From NCBI GenBank assembly GCA_938018055.1, contig CALIKL010000063.1, positions 1 to 34,167 of the forward strand: a DNA stretch of 34,167 bases, read 5' to 3'. This stretch comes from an uncultured bacterium (GTDB taxonomy: Bacteria > Bacteroidota > Rhodothermia > Rhodothermales > UBA10348). The notes beneath the pieces were generated by a model. It was not told where the DNA came from. It saw only the letters and a list, made by a program, of their open reading frames with translations, and did not search any database. Positions within the stretch are counted from its first letter, which is position 1. Each line of letters opens with the position of its first letter. The position numbers and the translations under genes were made by a program. This document shows positions 23,212 through 32,589 of this stretch, piece after piece.

Positions 23212-23691
23212 ATGAAGCAGAAAGGACTGGCTCTTTACCCTGGCTCTTTCGATCCGTTTACCTACGGACACCAAGATATCCTGGAACGGGCTTGTGAGTT
23301 GTTCGATCATGTTGAGGTAACTATCGCTAGAAATTCGGAGAAGCATGGATTCTTCCCGACAGAGGAGCGGAAGCGGCTGGTCGAGGCCTGTACAAAGCAT
23401 CTGAAAAACGTCTCTGTTGCTGTATTCGAAGGTCTTTTGGTAGACCATGCCACGTCGCGAGGAGCAATTGCCTTGGTCCGTGGCCTGCGTCAGGTGTCGG
23501 ACTTTGACTATGAGTTTCGTATGGCTTTCGCCAACCGGAGATTGGCGCCGGAAGTGGAAACCGTATTTTTGATGACCAGTGAGCAACACGCATTGATCAG
23601 CGCTTCCATCGTTCGCGAGATCCATCGCTATGGTGGGGATATCTCGTCGTTCGTGCCCCCTGTTGTGCAGGAAGCCATGACTGCTCGCTGA
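23212..23691 (+). CDS. coaD: Phosphopantetheine adenylyltransferase CoaD
   Basis: CoaD makes dephospho-CoA from 4'-phosphopantetheine and ATP. The 159-residue protein has the nucleotidyltransferase motif YPGSFDPFTYGH near residues 9-20 with its catalytic His, then PTEERKRLVEA, LVRGLRQVSDFDYEFRMAFANRRLAPEVET and the closing ISASIVREI with its Arg. Where most relatives have TNGH, this one has TYGH, a mild change next to the catalytic His. It lies 12 bases after rsmD and 34 before the aminotransferase, in the same operon. Confidence 0.97.
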   Translation: MKQKGLALYPGSFDPFTYGHQDILERACELFDHVEVTIARNSEKHGFFPTEERKRLVEACTKHLKNVSVAVFEGLLVDHATSRGAIALVRGLRQVSDFDYEFRMAFANRRLAPEVETVFLMTSEQHALISASIVREIHRYGGDISSFVPPVVQEAMTAR

Positions 23692-23725
23692 ATCGTAGAC
23701 CCCCATCATTCTGAAAGATTACCCT

Positions 23726-24943
23726 GTGAGTCACTCACAAACCTTCAATACCCGCGTTGCTTCGATGCAGCCATCGGCAACGCTGGCCATGACCGCCGCT
23801 GCGAAATCCAGGATCCGGGAGGGACATCCCGTGATCGGTCTTTCAGCTGGTGAGCCTGATTTTGATACCCCCGCAGTGATAGCTGAAGCGGGTATTCAGG
23901 CTATTCGGGACGGGCATACGCATTACACGGCAAACCCGGGATATCCCGAATTACGAGAAGAAATTGCCCGAAAGTTGAGCCGGGACAACGGTATTGAAGT
24001 TGATCCCAACCAGATCCTGTGTTCCAATGGGGCGAAGCAGTCTGTTGCGCAGGCGGTTCTGGCCTTGGTGCGAGACGGTGATGAGGTATTGATTCCAGCA
24101 CCGTATTGGGTGAGTTATCCGGAAATGGTGCGCTTGGCTGGAGGGACGCCGACGGCTATTCCGACGACGCATGAAACCGGTTATTTGTTGTCTCCGGGCC
24201 AACTGGAAGCCAGTATCACGGATCGAACACGTCTACTGATCCTTTGCTCTCCCTCCAATCCGACGGGAGGCGTTTACACGCCGGAAATGCTCGAGGTTCT
24301 CGTCGAGGTGCTTCGGCGACATCCGCAGATCTACGTCATCTCAGATGAGATCTACGAATACATCGTGTATGATACGGCTCATCGTTCGCTGGCCTCCTTT
24401 GAAGGGATGGCTCACCGAACGGTAACGGTGAATGGTTTTTCGAAAGCGTACGCCATGACCGGTTGGCGTCTGGGATACCTTGCGGCCGATACCGAAATCG
24501 TGAAAGCAGCAGCAAAGATCCAGAGCCAGCTCACTTCCGCTCCATCGAGTATCACTCAGATGGCCGGAATAGCTGCGTTAAGGCTCGATCCCGGCGTAGT
24601 CAGGGATATGGTTGTGGCCTTCCGCAGACGTCGAGATATGATGGTTGAACGTCTGAACGCGATTGAAGGGATTGTTTGTCCCGTACCCGAAGGAGCCTTC
24701 TATCTCTTCCCCGACGTAGGCTACTGGTTGGGCGCCGAGACGTCCGATGGGACGGTAATCCGGGACACGCAAGACCTGTGCATGTACATCCTGCATGAAC
24801 ACAATGTCGCTCTGGTACCCGGACAGGCCTTCGGTGGACCGAGTGGTTTGCGCGTATCCTATGCAGCCTCTGAATCTGATCTCATGACTGCTGCCGATCG
24901 GCTCGATGCAGCATTTGCTGGTCTTACCCTGAAAGGCGCCTAA
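23726..24943 (+). CDS. aspC: Class I aminotransferase, aspartate aminotransferase-like
   Basis: A PLP enzyme of 405 residues in the type Ib aspartate aminotransferase group, which transfers the amino group of Asp (and often Phe or Tyr precursors) to 2-oxoglutarate. It shows AGEPDFDTP, HYTANPGYPELR, the CSPSNPTGG block, a SDEIYEYIVYD segment with the PLP Asp and Tyr, and VNGFSKAYAMTGWRLGY with the PLP Lys. GPSGLRVSYA near the end carries the substrate Arg. Translation starts at GTG 23726. The stop overlaps the start of the next gene by one base (TAATG), so the two are translationally coupled. aspC is a functional guess; prephenate-type specificity is possible. Confidence 0.9.
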   Translation: MSHSQTFNTRVASMQPSATLAMTAAAKSRIREGHPVIGLSAGEPDFDTPAVIAEAGIQAIRDGHTHYTANPGYPELREEIARKLSRDNGIEVDPNQILCSNGAKQSVAQAVLALVRDGDEVLIPAPYWVSYPEMVRLAGGTPTAIPTTHETGYLLSPGQLEASITDRTRLLILCSPSNPTGGVYTPEMLEVLVEVLRRHPQIYVISDEIYEYIVYDTAHRSLASFEGMAHRTVTVNGFSKAYAMTGWRLGYLAADTEIVKAAAKIQSQLTSAPSSITQMAGIAALRLDPGVVRDMVVAFRRRRDMMVERLNAIEGIVCPVPEGAFYLFPDVGYWLGAETSDGTVIRDTQDLCMYILHEHNVALVPGQAFGGPSGLRVSYAASESDLMTAADRLDAAFAGLTLKGA

Positions 24944-26127
24944 TGCCGCAAGACGGCTTCCGTGATCGATACTGGCTTCACGCACTTCTTTTCGTGCTGA
25001 CGCTGGCGAGTACCGTGTTTTCTGGCGCGGAGATGGCTGGTCGTTTCCTGATTTACGAAGCAGCGCCGGTTCTCTTTCATCTCGGTCCGATTCCTGTTTC
25101 GACGGCTTTCCTGCTGGATGGACTCCGCTTTGGAGGCTCTCTGCTGCTCTTCCTGACCGTGCATGAATTCGGTCACTACGTTGCGGCAAGGGTGCATGGC
25201 GTCGCGGTTTCATTACCCTACTACATTCCGTTTCCTTTCAATGGTATCGGAACGTTTGGGGCTGTAATCCGCATTCGCGAGCAAGTGCCGTCCATGCGGA
25301 AACTGTTCGATATCGGGGCGGCAGGGCCAATTGCTGGATTCGTTGTTGCTTTCGGCGTGTTGTTGGTTGGATTCTTGACGTTGCCCGATTTTTCCTATGT
25401 GGACGGTTTCCCGGGTCATGAACCCTTGAAGGAATGGTTGGAGCAATACGGAGCTTGGCCAGAATCGCAGCCCGGGGTGGGAGGAGATGAGCAACTACTG
25501 ACGTTGACCATCGGAACGACGCCGCTCTACTGGTTGATGTCCCAGTTTTTCGCTGATGTACCGCCGATGTGGGAGATGTATCACTACCCCATCCTTTTTG
25601 CGGGATGGCTGGGTTTGTTTTTCACGGCCCTCAACCTGCTACCCGTAGGCCAGCTGGACGGTGGACATATCCTGTATGCATTGGTTGGCCCCGTCTGGCA
25701 TCGTCGGATTGCCCGTGCTTTTGTCCTCCTTTTGCTTTGGTCTGGCGGTATCGGATTCATTCGCGAGATCGAGCCGGTTATAGGCTCCTTTTCGCTTCCG
25801 ATCGGACAGGTGTCCTGGATCGCCTTGTCCTTGATTCTATTCCTCTACTGTCAGCGCATCTTCCGTCGCAATTGGAAGCAGGTGACCTACGCGGTATTCG
25901 GTCTGACGATAGCTACGGCCCTCGGACTCAACAGTACCTGGATCGTGGATGTTTTCGGGTACAGTGGCTGGTTGATCTGGTGCTTGTTGATCATTTTGCT
26001 CATTCGTGTCGAGCACCCTCCTGTGGTGTACATGGAGCCACTGACCCGAGGGCGCAAAATCCTGGCCGTATGCAGTATGCTTATTTTTGCCCTGTGCTTC
26101 AGTTTCAAGCCGCTTTATATTGGGTAA
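24943..26127 (+). CDS. M50-family site-2 intramembrane protease
   Basis: The 394-residue protein has about eight membrane helices. Zinc is bound by HEFGH (H74, E75, H78) and the Asp of LDGGH (D239, preceded by NLLPVGQ), the two hallmarks of site-2 proteases. It lacks the PDZ domain found in RseP. Such proteases cut the membrane anchors of anti-sigma factors or other regulators after a first cleavage; here no substrate gene is adjacent. The start overlaps the aspC stop by one base. The family is close to the plant EGY-like S2P group. I rate the family as sure, the substrate as unknown. Confidence 0.92.
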   Translation: MPQDGFRDRYWLHALLFVLTLASTVFSGAEMAGRFLIYEAAPVLFHLGPIPVSTAFLLDGLRFGGSLLLFLTVHEFGHYVAARVHGVAVSLPYYIPFPFNGIGTFGAVIRIREQVPSMRKLFDIGAAGPIAGFVVAFGVLLVGFLTLPDFSYVDGFPGHEPLKEWLEQYGAWPESQPGVGGDEQLLTLTIGTTPLYWLMSQFFADVPPMWEMYHYPILFAGWLGLFFTALNLLPVGQLDGGHILYALVGPVWHRRIARAFVLLLLWSGGIGFIREIEPVIGSFSLPIGQVSWIALSLILFLYCQRIFRRNWKQVTYAVFGLTIATALGLNSTWIVDVFGYSGWLIWCLLIILLIRVEHPPVVYMEPLTRGRKILAVCSMLIFALCFSFKPLYIG

Positions 26128-26259
26128 TCCCGCGTTCAACGTGGTACTCTAAATACATCCGATCTATCTCCGTTCAACGAAACGTTAGTCGCCACTGCCC
26201 GTTTGCTACCACCTTTTCCCTGAAGGGCATCATTTTTCTTGCGACCTGAACGGATTTAC

Positions 26260-27114
26260 ATGCTTTTGAGAGTGGATTCCAGCCTCCGGCTTGCCATCCA
26301 GCCACCCTGCTTCCGGGTTGTCCTGGCGCTATTCATAGTGGTTTTGACCGTAGCAGGGTGCGACTCTGCTCCCGGACCGGATCCTATGGATGCCTCGGCC
26401 CCTCGCATCGCGAATATCCAGGTTTCGCCAGATGTCCTCGCACTGGATCAGATTGGTGGGGAGGGGGATACGGTTACGGCTCCCATAACGGTGTCGGCCG
26501 ATGTCTCTGATGATGACGACGATTTGGCGACCTTTTTCGTGGTGGTACGATCTGCACTGGCTGGACAACTTCCCCTCGCTCAGACTGAACTTCCCATCGC
26601 AGGTTCGGGCCGCATGCAGGCGGTTTTGGACCTTACCGTGTCCAGAGCAGAATCAGGTCGGTTCACAGTGTCCGTATTTGCCTCCGATGTTCAGGGCAAT
26701 CTCAGCAACGTAGCCTATCACGTTATCGATGTCAGCGCCACCAGCGAGCCACCCAGTATTGTTCAGGTCATCATGGCCGACCGCGTGACGCGGCCTGCCG
26801 CGGGAGAGCCACCTCTGAATATTCCGCTGGTCGTGGAAGCGTTCGATCCAGACGGTCTCGACAATATTGCATTCGTGCAAGTGATCGTAAATGGAGGAAC
26901 GACATTGCGACTCTGTGACGACGGAGGTCAAGCGATATGCAACGCGGGCTTTGGAGCCAGTAGTGGCGACGCCACTGCAGGAGATGGGCTGTTCACGCTC
27001 ACCATCCAATTGGACAGCAACAATGCTGCGGGTACAAACACCTTCGAGTTCTCCGTAGTGGATCGCAGCGGACTGCGCAGTGCTACGGAAGTGCGAACGA
27101 TTGTTGTGGAGTAA
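26260..27114 (+). CDS. Lipoprotein with Ig-like repeats, function unknown
   Basis: From ATG 26260 the protein has 284 residues. It begins with a lipoprotein signal and a VAGC lipobox (C34), then has a Pro/Asp-rich linker and two beta-sandwich repeats (about 50-150 and 160-280). Both have the pattern of bacterial Ig-like domains: ITVSADVSDDDDDLATFFVVV in the first and IPLVVEAFDPDGLDNIAFVQV in the second, each ending in a TVSVFASDVQGN or FEFSVVDRSG strand pair. Two Cys (CDDGGQAIC) in domain 2 may pair. A TTG start at 26239 is an alternative. It heads the surface module and ends 5 bases before the propeller gene. Confidence 0.75.
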   Translation: MLLRVDSSLRLAIQPPCFRVVLALFIVVLTVAGCDSAPGPDPMDASAPRIANIQVSPDVLALDQIGGEGDTVTAPITVSADVSDDDDDLATFFVVVRSALAGQLPLAQTELPIAGSGRMQAVLDLTVSRAESGRFTVSVFASDVQGNLSNVAYHVIDVSATSEPPSIVQVIMADRVTRPAAGEPPLNIPLVVEAFDPDGLDNIAFVQVIVNGGTTLRLCDDGGQAICNAGFGASSGDATAGDGLFTLTIQLDSNNAAGTNTFEFSVVDRSGLRSATEVRTIVVE

Positions 27115-27119
27115 ACGTG

Positions 27120-28688
27120 ATGATGAATCGTGCTTTTTCAACATACCCCTATTGTCTCGCCGTGATGGTGACGGGATTGCTCACCCTGGGCGTTCCCAAT
27201 ACCAGTACCGCGCAGGACATTTCAGGATTGGATGTAAGCCCATTTGGCATCCTGAACAATAGCGTGGCCAATCTGCATGTCACACCCGATGCCGTATGGG
27301 TTGGACCCTATCTGAACGTTTCGGTCGATGCCGGAGCATCCTGGTTCTTACCGGAGACCGATTCGCTGTTTGGATCGCCCAATCGCCTTTTTTCCATTGA
27401 TGTAGAAGGAGAAACCATCCTGGCTGGTCTGGGACGTGCGGATAATTCGGGCGGCGAGAGCGTGCAAACTGCCGCTGGCTTCCTCGTCTCCATGGATGGT
27501 GGCCAAACGTTTCAGTTCCGCTTTCCCCAGCTGGATGATCCCGATGACGACACACAGGTGTACGGGATCTCTGTGCTGCCTGCTCTTCCTGTGATTGTGC
27601 CTCAGCAGAGCCCACCCTTCGATGTGGACATCGATCCCGCCTCAGGAGATTTCTGGGTAGCCGGTTGGGCAAGCGGTGTTCGTCGATCGCAGGATGGCGG
27701 CCGCACATGGGAGCGCGTTGTGTTACCCCCCGACGATCTTGATCGAATACGCCCGGAAGAGGCCTACTCATTTTCAGTAGAACCACGTCGTGGCGGGAAT
27801 GGCTCACTGAATCATATGGGATTCTCTGTCCTCGTCGATGAGACTGGGACCGTGTGGGCCGGGACCGCAGGCGGCCTCAATCGTTCGCTCGATGGCGGCA
27901 TATCCTGGGATAAGTTCAAGGCAGACGGTACCTCTCGATCCTTGACCGGGGACTGGATAATCTCCATCGAAGAACAAACGACAGGTCAGCAGCCAGTCAT
28001 CTGGATGGCTACCTGGAACACGAGCGAGTCGGGAGGAGGTACCGGCCAATTCGGTGTTACCCTCACCAGAGATGGGGGCGCCACGTTTGAGCAAACATTG
28101 CCTGGAGAGCGGGTTTATGATTTTGCGTTTGACGGTCCGCGTGCCTGGGTGGCCGGGGATGGCGGACTTTTCTTTTCAGACGATTATGGTCGAAGCTGGA
28201 ATTCCATTACCGACTTTCGGGATCAGACAAATCCGACCCGACGCATTCGGGAGGATGCCGACGTGTTTTCTGTTGAAGTGGCAGGTGGAATCCTGTGGGT
28301 TGGCACCTCGCAAGGCTTGCTGCGATCGCTGGATAGCGGTATGACATGGACGCTCTTCAGGGTGGACGTACCGCTTAATCCAGATTCGCCATCTGACAGT
28401 GTTCCGCGCGTAGAAACATTCGCGTATCCCAATCCCTATTCGCCGGGAGCGGACGGCTTCATCCGAATCAAGTTCGATGCGGGAGCGGGTAGCTCCACAA
28501 CCATCCGAATCTTCGACTTCGGGATGAATCTGGTTCGAGAACTCAGGGAAGATGGAGCGTCCGGCGTGACGGAGTCGCTATGGGACGGAAGAGATTACCG
28601 AGGCGTTCAAGTCGCAAACGGGACCTACTTCTACGAAGTTGCTGTGGGTTCGAAGCGCAGTCGTGGCAAAATTCTGGTGATTGAGTAG
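27120..28688 (+). CDS. Asp-box beta-propeller protein with C-terminal sorting-type domain
   Basis: After a signal peptide (about 1-32), seven copies of the Asp-box loop SxDxGxTW are visible, e.g. VSVDAGASW, VSMDGGQTF, RSQDGGRTW, RSLDGGISW, LTRDGGATF, FSDDYGRSW and RSLDSGMTW. These are the loops of a six- to eight-bladed sialidase/YCF48-like propeller. No catalytic Arg triad of sialidases is evident, so binding is more likely than hydrolysis. The last 90 residues start AYPNPYSPGADGF and form a FlgD-Ig-like domain ending GKILVIE, as in T9SS-sorted proteins. Possible starts are GTG 27117, ATG 27120 or ATG 27123. It ends overlapping the next gene's upstream region, which encodes a PorV-like barrel. 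Confidence 0.8.
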   Translation: MMNRAFSTYPYCLAVMVTGLLTLGVPNTSTAQDISGLDVSPFGILNNSVANLHVTPDAVWVGPYLNVSVDAGASWFLPETDSLFGSPNRLFSIDVEGETILAGLGRADNSGGESVQTAAGFLVSMDGGQTFQFRFPQLDDPDDDTQVYGISVLPALPVIVPQQSPPFDVDIDPASGDFWVAGWASGVRRSQDGGRTWERVVLPPDDLDRIRPEEAYSFSVEPRRGGNGSLNHMGFSVLVDETGTVWAGTAGGLNRSLDGGISWDKFKADGTSRSLTGDWIISIEEQTTGQQPVIWMATWNTSESGGGTGQFGVTLTRDGGATFEQTLPGERVYDFAFDGPRAWVAGDGGLFFSDDYGRSWNSITDFRDQTNPTRRIREDADVFSVEVAGGILWVGTSQGLLRSLDSGMTWTLFRVDVPLNPDSPSDSVPRVETFAYPNPYSPGADGFIRIKFDAGAGSSTTIRIFDFGMNLVRELREDGASGVTESLWDGRDYRGVQVANGTYFYEVAVGSKRSRGKILVIE

Positions 28689-28692
28689 GGGA

Positions 28693-29754
28693 ATGACGAT
28701 GCGCAGTACAGCTAACATATCGCCGATAGGCCGCTTTGCGGTCGGAATGATGCTGGGTCTGATGGTACTCGGTATGCCCATCTCCGAAGCCGTAGCACAG
28801 CATGCCGGTGCGTTTGCGCGGGTCGGTTTCGGAGCACGGGGCATTGCCATGGGAAACGCCCAGGCATCCGATGTCTTCTCCGGTGCCAGTCCGTATTACA
28901 ATCCGGCGCTGGCCCCGCTTACAGAGGGGCAGACCATAGCGGCTTCGGTCTCTGCTCTCAGCTTTGATCGGAGTCTTCAGTACTTACAACTTGGTGCGCC
29001 ACTGCAAGGACGTGCAGGTTTTGCCGTCGGTCTCGTTCATGCCGCTGTATCGGATATCGACGGCCGTGATAACAGCGGTTTTCATACAGGCTCGTTCTCG
29101 GTAGATGAGTATGCAGGCTTCCTCTCGTTTGGTTTACGACTGTCGGAGAAGGTGAGTGGAGGAATCAACCTGCAGATTTTCCAGAGTGACCTTTTTGACG
29201 GGTTATCGGCTGCCCGAACAGTGGGCGTCGACATCGGGATCGCCTACCGACTGCGGGAAAATTGGGCCATGGCCGTCGTGTTCGACGACCTGCTTGCTCG
29301 CTATACGTGGGATGGATCCGATATCGGAGGGAGTGGCTCCGAGGTGACGGATTCCTTCCCGCGACGCCTGCGCCTTGGCCTTTCGCACCTAGGTGGTGAT
29401 GGAAAATGGCTTGTATCAGCTGAGCTGGAATCGAGGACCTCGTCGGCGACGCGTATCTCCTACGAGCCACGTATTCTCGGGGACGGGGCCTCCCGTATCA
29501 GAAATGAAGAGACCCTGACGCTGCAGGAAACTCGCTTCAGGGTAGGAGCAGAGGCTGAACTGCTGGAGGGATTTGCCTTGAGAGCGGGATTGGAGCAATT
29601 GGGAGATGAAACATTGGGATCATTCCGCCCCTCAGCCGGATTCAGTGCAGAGCAGCCAATGGGCGAGTTACGACTGCAAATAGACTACGCCTTCGGTTTG
29701 GAAGCGCAAGCGGGCGGCCGCATGCACTTCGTAACGCTTCGAATCGCGCTCTGA
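28693..29754 (+). CDS. PorV/PorQ-family outer-membrane protein (first copy)
   Basis: A signal peptide (to about residue 36, ending AVAQ) leads a 315-residue mature barrel. It starts with ARVGFGARGIAMGNAQASDVFSGASPYYNPALAPL, the family's hallmark N-terminal segment, and continues in about fourteen FadL-like strands, ending MHFVTLRIAL. PorV-like proteins pass T9SS cargo to its attachment complex or move hydrophobic compounds. The ATG at 28693 is preferred over the TTG at 28681, which overlaps the propeller gene. It follows that gene by 4 bases and is surely cotranscribed with it. Confidence 0.82.
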   Translation: MTMRSTANISPIGRFAVGMMLGLMVLGMPISEAVAQHAGAFARVGFGARGIAMGNAQASDVFSGASPYYNPALAPLTEGQTIAASVSALSFDRSLQYLQLGAPLQGRAGFAVGLVHAAVSDIDGRDNSGFHTGSFSVDEYAGFLSFGLRLSEKVSGGINLQIFQSDLFDGLSAARTVGVDIGIAYRLRENWAMAVVFDDLLARYTWDGSDIGGSGSEVTDSFPRRLRLGLSHLGGDGKWLVSAELESRTSSATRISYEPRILGDGASRIRNEETLTLQETRFRVGAEAELLEGFALRAGLEQLGDETLGSFRPSAGFSAEQPMGELRLQIDYAFGLEAQAGGRMHFVTLRIAL

Positions 29755-29803
29755 GGCACGTATACCCTCGCGCTATCACGTTAACCTTTGATCTCCTGAT
29801 CTG

Positions 29804-30721
29804 ATGCGACTTCGCTTTTTTCTTGCCGCGGCTTCCATTGCGATGAGTCCGCTGCTGGTATCTGCACAGGATTCTGGACTTTCGTTCCTGACGTTGGGAA
29901 TTGATGCGCAAGCGCTGGCTAAAGGCGATGCTGGTGTGGCAACAAGTTCAGGGGCATTTGCCTCGTATTGGAATCCAGCCGGTTTGGCCGGTACCGAATC
30001 CGAGATTGGAGTCTCTCATCACGTCTGGATTGGAGATATTCGCACGTATGGCCTCAACGGAGCGTTCCGCGTGGGAGAACGATCGGGTATCGGCGTTTCG
30101 ATTGTTGCAACGGGTGCAGGCAGCCTCGAAGCACGCGAACAACCAGGGGAGTCGGACGGCTTGTTCGACGCTCAGTTCGTGAGCGCGGGAGCCTCTTTTG
30201 GTCATCAGTTCGGACCTTTGCGCGCCGGTGTTGCCGTCAAATTCCTCTCAGAGCGGATTTTCACGAACTCGGCAAACGGGTATGGATTCGACGTAGGTAT
30301 TCAGACGGCTCTTCTGAACGAAACGGTACACCTCGGAGCCATTATGGCCAATATGGGCTCCATGGAAGAGCTCAATGTGGAGGCGACAGAGCTTCCTCGA
30401 TTGCTGCGTGTCGGTGCTGAGGTATTTCCATTCCGGGCCATCACTGCACTGGACGGTGAGGTATTCCTGTCCACATCACTGCTCGCCGAAGTATCCCACA
30501 ATTACGTGACTGATCGTACCCAGTGGCACTTTGGACTGTCAGCAGAAGTCCTTGAAACCGTGACGGCACGGGTAGGCTACTTGACCCATGATTTTTTACG
30601 TGATGTTTCGGCTGGCGTGGGTATCGAAATTGCCGATATCTGGTTCGACTATGCCGTGCTTCCTTTTGAGGACGGATTCGGTGGGCCGGGTCATATCATA
30701 ACGGTCCGATACGGCTTCTGA
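29804..30721 (+). CDS. PorV/PorQ-family outer-membrane protein (second copy)
   Basis: A short signal peptide (about 1-21, ending VSA before QDSG) leads a 285-residue barrel. LTLGIDAQALAKGDAGVATSSGAFASYWNPAGLAG is the classic PorV/PorQ/UPF0164 N-terminal block, with the YWNPAGLAG motif intact, unlike the first copy (YYNPALAPL). Strands alternate to the end, GHIITVRYGF, which closes on Phe. It is 49 bases from the first copy, so the two are likely one operon but with room for a separate promoter. The two proteins are clearly related in design but differ in sequence, so they are paralogues rather than a recent tandem copy. Confidence 0.85.
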   Translation: MRLRFFLAAASIAMSPLLVSAQDSGLSFLTLGIDAQALAKGDAGVATSSGAFASYWNPAGLAGTESEIGVSHHVWIGDIRTYGLNGAFRVGERSGIGVSIVATGAGSLEAREQPGESDGLFDAQFVSAGASFGHQFGPLRAGVAVKFLSERIFTNSANGYGFDVGIQTALLNETVHLGAIMANMGSMEELNVEATELPRLLRVGAEVFPFRAITALDGEVFLSTSLLAEVSHNYVTDRTQWHFGLSAEVLETVTARVGYLTHDFLRDVSAGVGIEIADIWFDYAVLPFEDGFGGPGHIITVRYGF

Positions 30722-30754
30722 GAACTGCTGCGGCGTTGCTCAGGGCGCTCAGCG

Positions 30755-31540
30755 TCAGAGATTCCGGAAGAGGTCAATCAAGGACGTGAAGCCCGTACCG
30801 GAGACCCCGGATCGTACGCGAAGGGAGCACCATGCATCGAGGATCATCATCTGAGCCGCGTGAATGGGGACTGCGATCCAGAAGCTCCTCGTGCGCCATA
30901 CAAGGGCGCCCAGCGCAACACCACCGACGATTGACAAGAGCGCTTCGGGGATCGGCTTGTCATAATGCAAGATGGCAAACGGAACCGTCTGGACGAAAAT
31001 GGCCATCAGGCCAAAAGCACGAGCCGTCCCAAACAGGACAAACCCCCTCCAGAGATATTCCCAGCCGATCCAATACAGAAGAAAAAAGGATTCATAGACC
31101 AGAAACATGCCCCAGTCACGCGATGCCGGAGCATAGTGTGGGTACTTGTTCATGAACTCCGGCGTCGCCGAAAGGAACCACGTGCCGAGGGCAACGAGCG
31201 GTACGTAGAGCAGTGCGATTTTGGAGGCCAGCTTCCAGTCTCCAGCTCCAAGACCCATTTCCGACCAGGAGTTCTTGAATCCAAAACGCAGCAGCGCAAC
31301 CGGAACGACGAACCCCAGGATGCCCTGGATGCCAAACCACCACACCCACCCGTGGAGTCCGGAATAGTTGTCGGTCAACAAAGGGGCAACTTCCCTTCGA
31401 AAGAACCCCCGATCGCCGTAGTTCATCTGAAGGATGACAGTCAGCGCCGCAAACAACAGCACGGTGGCCGTCTGTTTGTCAACCCGGCGCCAAGCGTTTA
31501 CCAGCCGCTCCCATTCTGCCTTGAAGTCGATGCCCAACAT
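30755..31540 (-). CDS. CPBP/Abi-family intramembrane protein with altered active-site motif
   Basis: This 261-residue protein has about seven membrane helices and the order of motifs of the CPBP (Rce1-like) proteases. Motif 1 is WEYLWRG (E161, R165), where the usual first Glu of EExxxR is Trp (W160). Motif 2 is FAILHY (H192), and motif 3 holds H227 in PIHAAQ where relatives often have HxxxN. The missing Glu might weaken or change the activity. Its role is unknown: relatives process prenylated peptides, bacteriocins or anti-sigma factors. Its ATG lies 8 bases after the lipA stop, so it is the second gene of a lipA > CPBP pair. Confidence 0.78.
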   Translation of the reverse strand: MLGIDFKAEWERLVNAWRRVDKQTATVLLFAALTVILQMNYGDRGFFRREVAPLLTDNYSGLHGWVWWFGIQGILGFVVPVALLRFGFKNSWSEMGLGAGDWKLASKIALLYVPLVALGTWFLSATPEFMNKYPHYAPASRDWGMFLVYESFFLLYWIGWEYLWRGFVLFGTARAFGLMAIFVQTVPFAILHYDKPIPEALLSIVGGVALGALVWRTRSFWIAVPIHAAQMMILDAWCSLRVRSGVSGTGFTSLIDLFRNL

Positions 31541-31548
31541 GTCGCTTG

Positions 31549-32511
31549 TCAGACGTGGCGCTCAGCATGGTACGAGGAGCGTACCAGCGGACCGCTTTCC
31601 ACATGCTCGATGCCTTTCGCTTCACCGACTTCTTTGTACCAGGTGAATTTATCTGGATGGATGAACTCTTCCACCGGAAGGTGCATGCGGGTGGGCTGCA
31701 GGTACTGGCCGATGGTCATCACATTCAGGCCAATCTCTACGAAGTCATCCATCAGAGCGAGTACTTCGTCGTCCGTCTCACCGAGGCCGACCATGATGCC
31801 GCTCTTGGTACGCAGCCCCTGGTCCTTGGATATGTGGAGTACATCCAATGAACGCTGGTAGACGGCTTGGGGACGGACACGTTTGTAGAGGCGTGGAACC
31901 GTCTCCATGTTGTGATTCATCACTTCAGGTCGGGCATCAATCACGATCTGAAGGGCGTCCCAGAGCCCACGGAAGTCTGGAATCAGGACCTCGATCGTAA
32001 CCCCTTCAATTTCTTCGCGAAGCCGTTCGATGGTCTTGGCAAAGATTGGCGCTCCGCCATCCTTGCGCTCGTCACGGTTCACGCTGGTGATGACAGCATG
32101 TTTGACGCCCATGGTTTTGGCCGCGTTAGCCACACGATTGGGCTCATCCCAGTCCAGTCCTTCATCAGGGCGACCGGTCTTTACCGCGCAAAAACCGCAA
32201 GACCGGGTACAGACGTTACCAAGAATCATGAACGTGGCTGTACCTGCCGTCCAGCATTCTCCCATGTTGGGGCAACGCGCGCTTTGGCACACAGTGTGCA
32301 GACCGTTGCTTTCAATGGTATCGACGAGCTTCTTGTAGGTCTCGCCGTAGGGCAACTTCACTCGCAACCAGTCCGGACGACTGCCACGGACGTTTTCAAC
32401 AGCAGGTGCTTCAACGACCGGCAATTCGAGCATGCCGTCCATTTCAGTCGCACCGCTCGCGGCTTTGAGCTGAATATCTCCGGGAAGAAGGGGTTTCCGT
32501 TTCGCTTCCAT
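31549..32511 (-). CDS. lipA: Lipoyl synthase LipA
   Basis: LipA inserts two sulfurs into octanoyl chains bound to E2 subunits and the GcvH protein. The radical-SAM cluster motif is CTRSCGFC, and the auxiliary cluster motif is [12 protein letters not shown] (CX4CX5C); the RSSY near the C-terminus supplies the Ser ligand. From the ATG at 32511 the protein has 320 residues. A TTG at 32541 would add ten residues that look like nothing conserved. The C-terminus SSYHAERHV is normal for the family. It leads a short operon with the CPBP-type gene and is divergent from lysine 6-aminotransferase; 203 bases separate the two coding regions. Confidence 0.96.
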   Translation of the reverse strand: MEAKRKPLLPGDIQLKAASGATEMDGMLELPVVEAPAVENVRGSRPDWLRVKLPYGETYKKLVDTIESNGLHTVCQSARCPNMGECWTAGTATFMILGNVCTRSCGFCAVKTGRPDEGLDWDEPNRVANAAKTMGVKHAVITSVNRDERKDGGAPIFAKTIERLREEIEGVTIEVLIPDFRGLWDALQIVIDARPEVMNHNMETVPRLYKRVRPQAVYQRSLDVLHISKDQGLRTKSGIMVGLGETDDEVLALMDDFVEIGLNVMTIGQYLQPTRMHLPVEEFIHPDKFTWYKEVGEAKGIEHVESGPLVRSSYHAERHV

Positions 32512-32589
32512 CGCTACGGGATTTGAGATGAGGTGGGACAACCTGCCCGTTCGTTGAATGATCCCCGAATTAGTAACAGGTGGAGTGAA

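Noticed and set aside
30965-31861. 298-codon plus-strand frame
   Set aside because: Antisense to the CPBP-type gene and lipA, with low-complexity basic content and no family features.
31867-32526. 219-codon plus-strand frame
   Set aside because: Antisense to lipA, whose cluster motifs are intact; a shadow.
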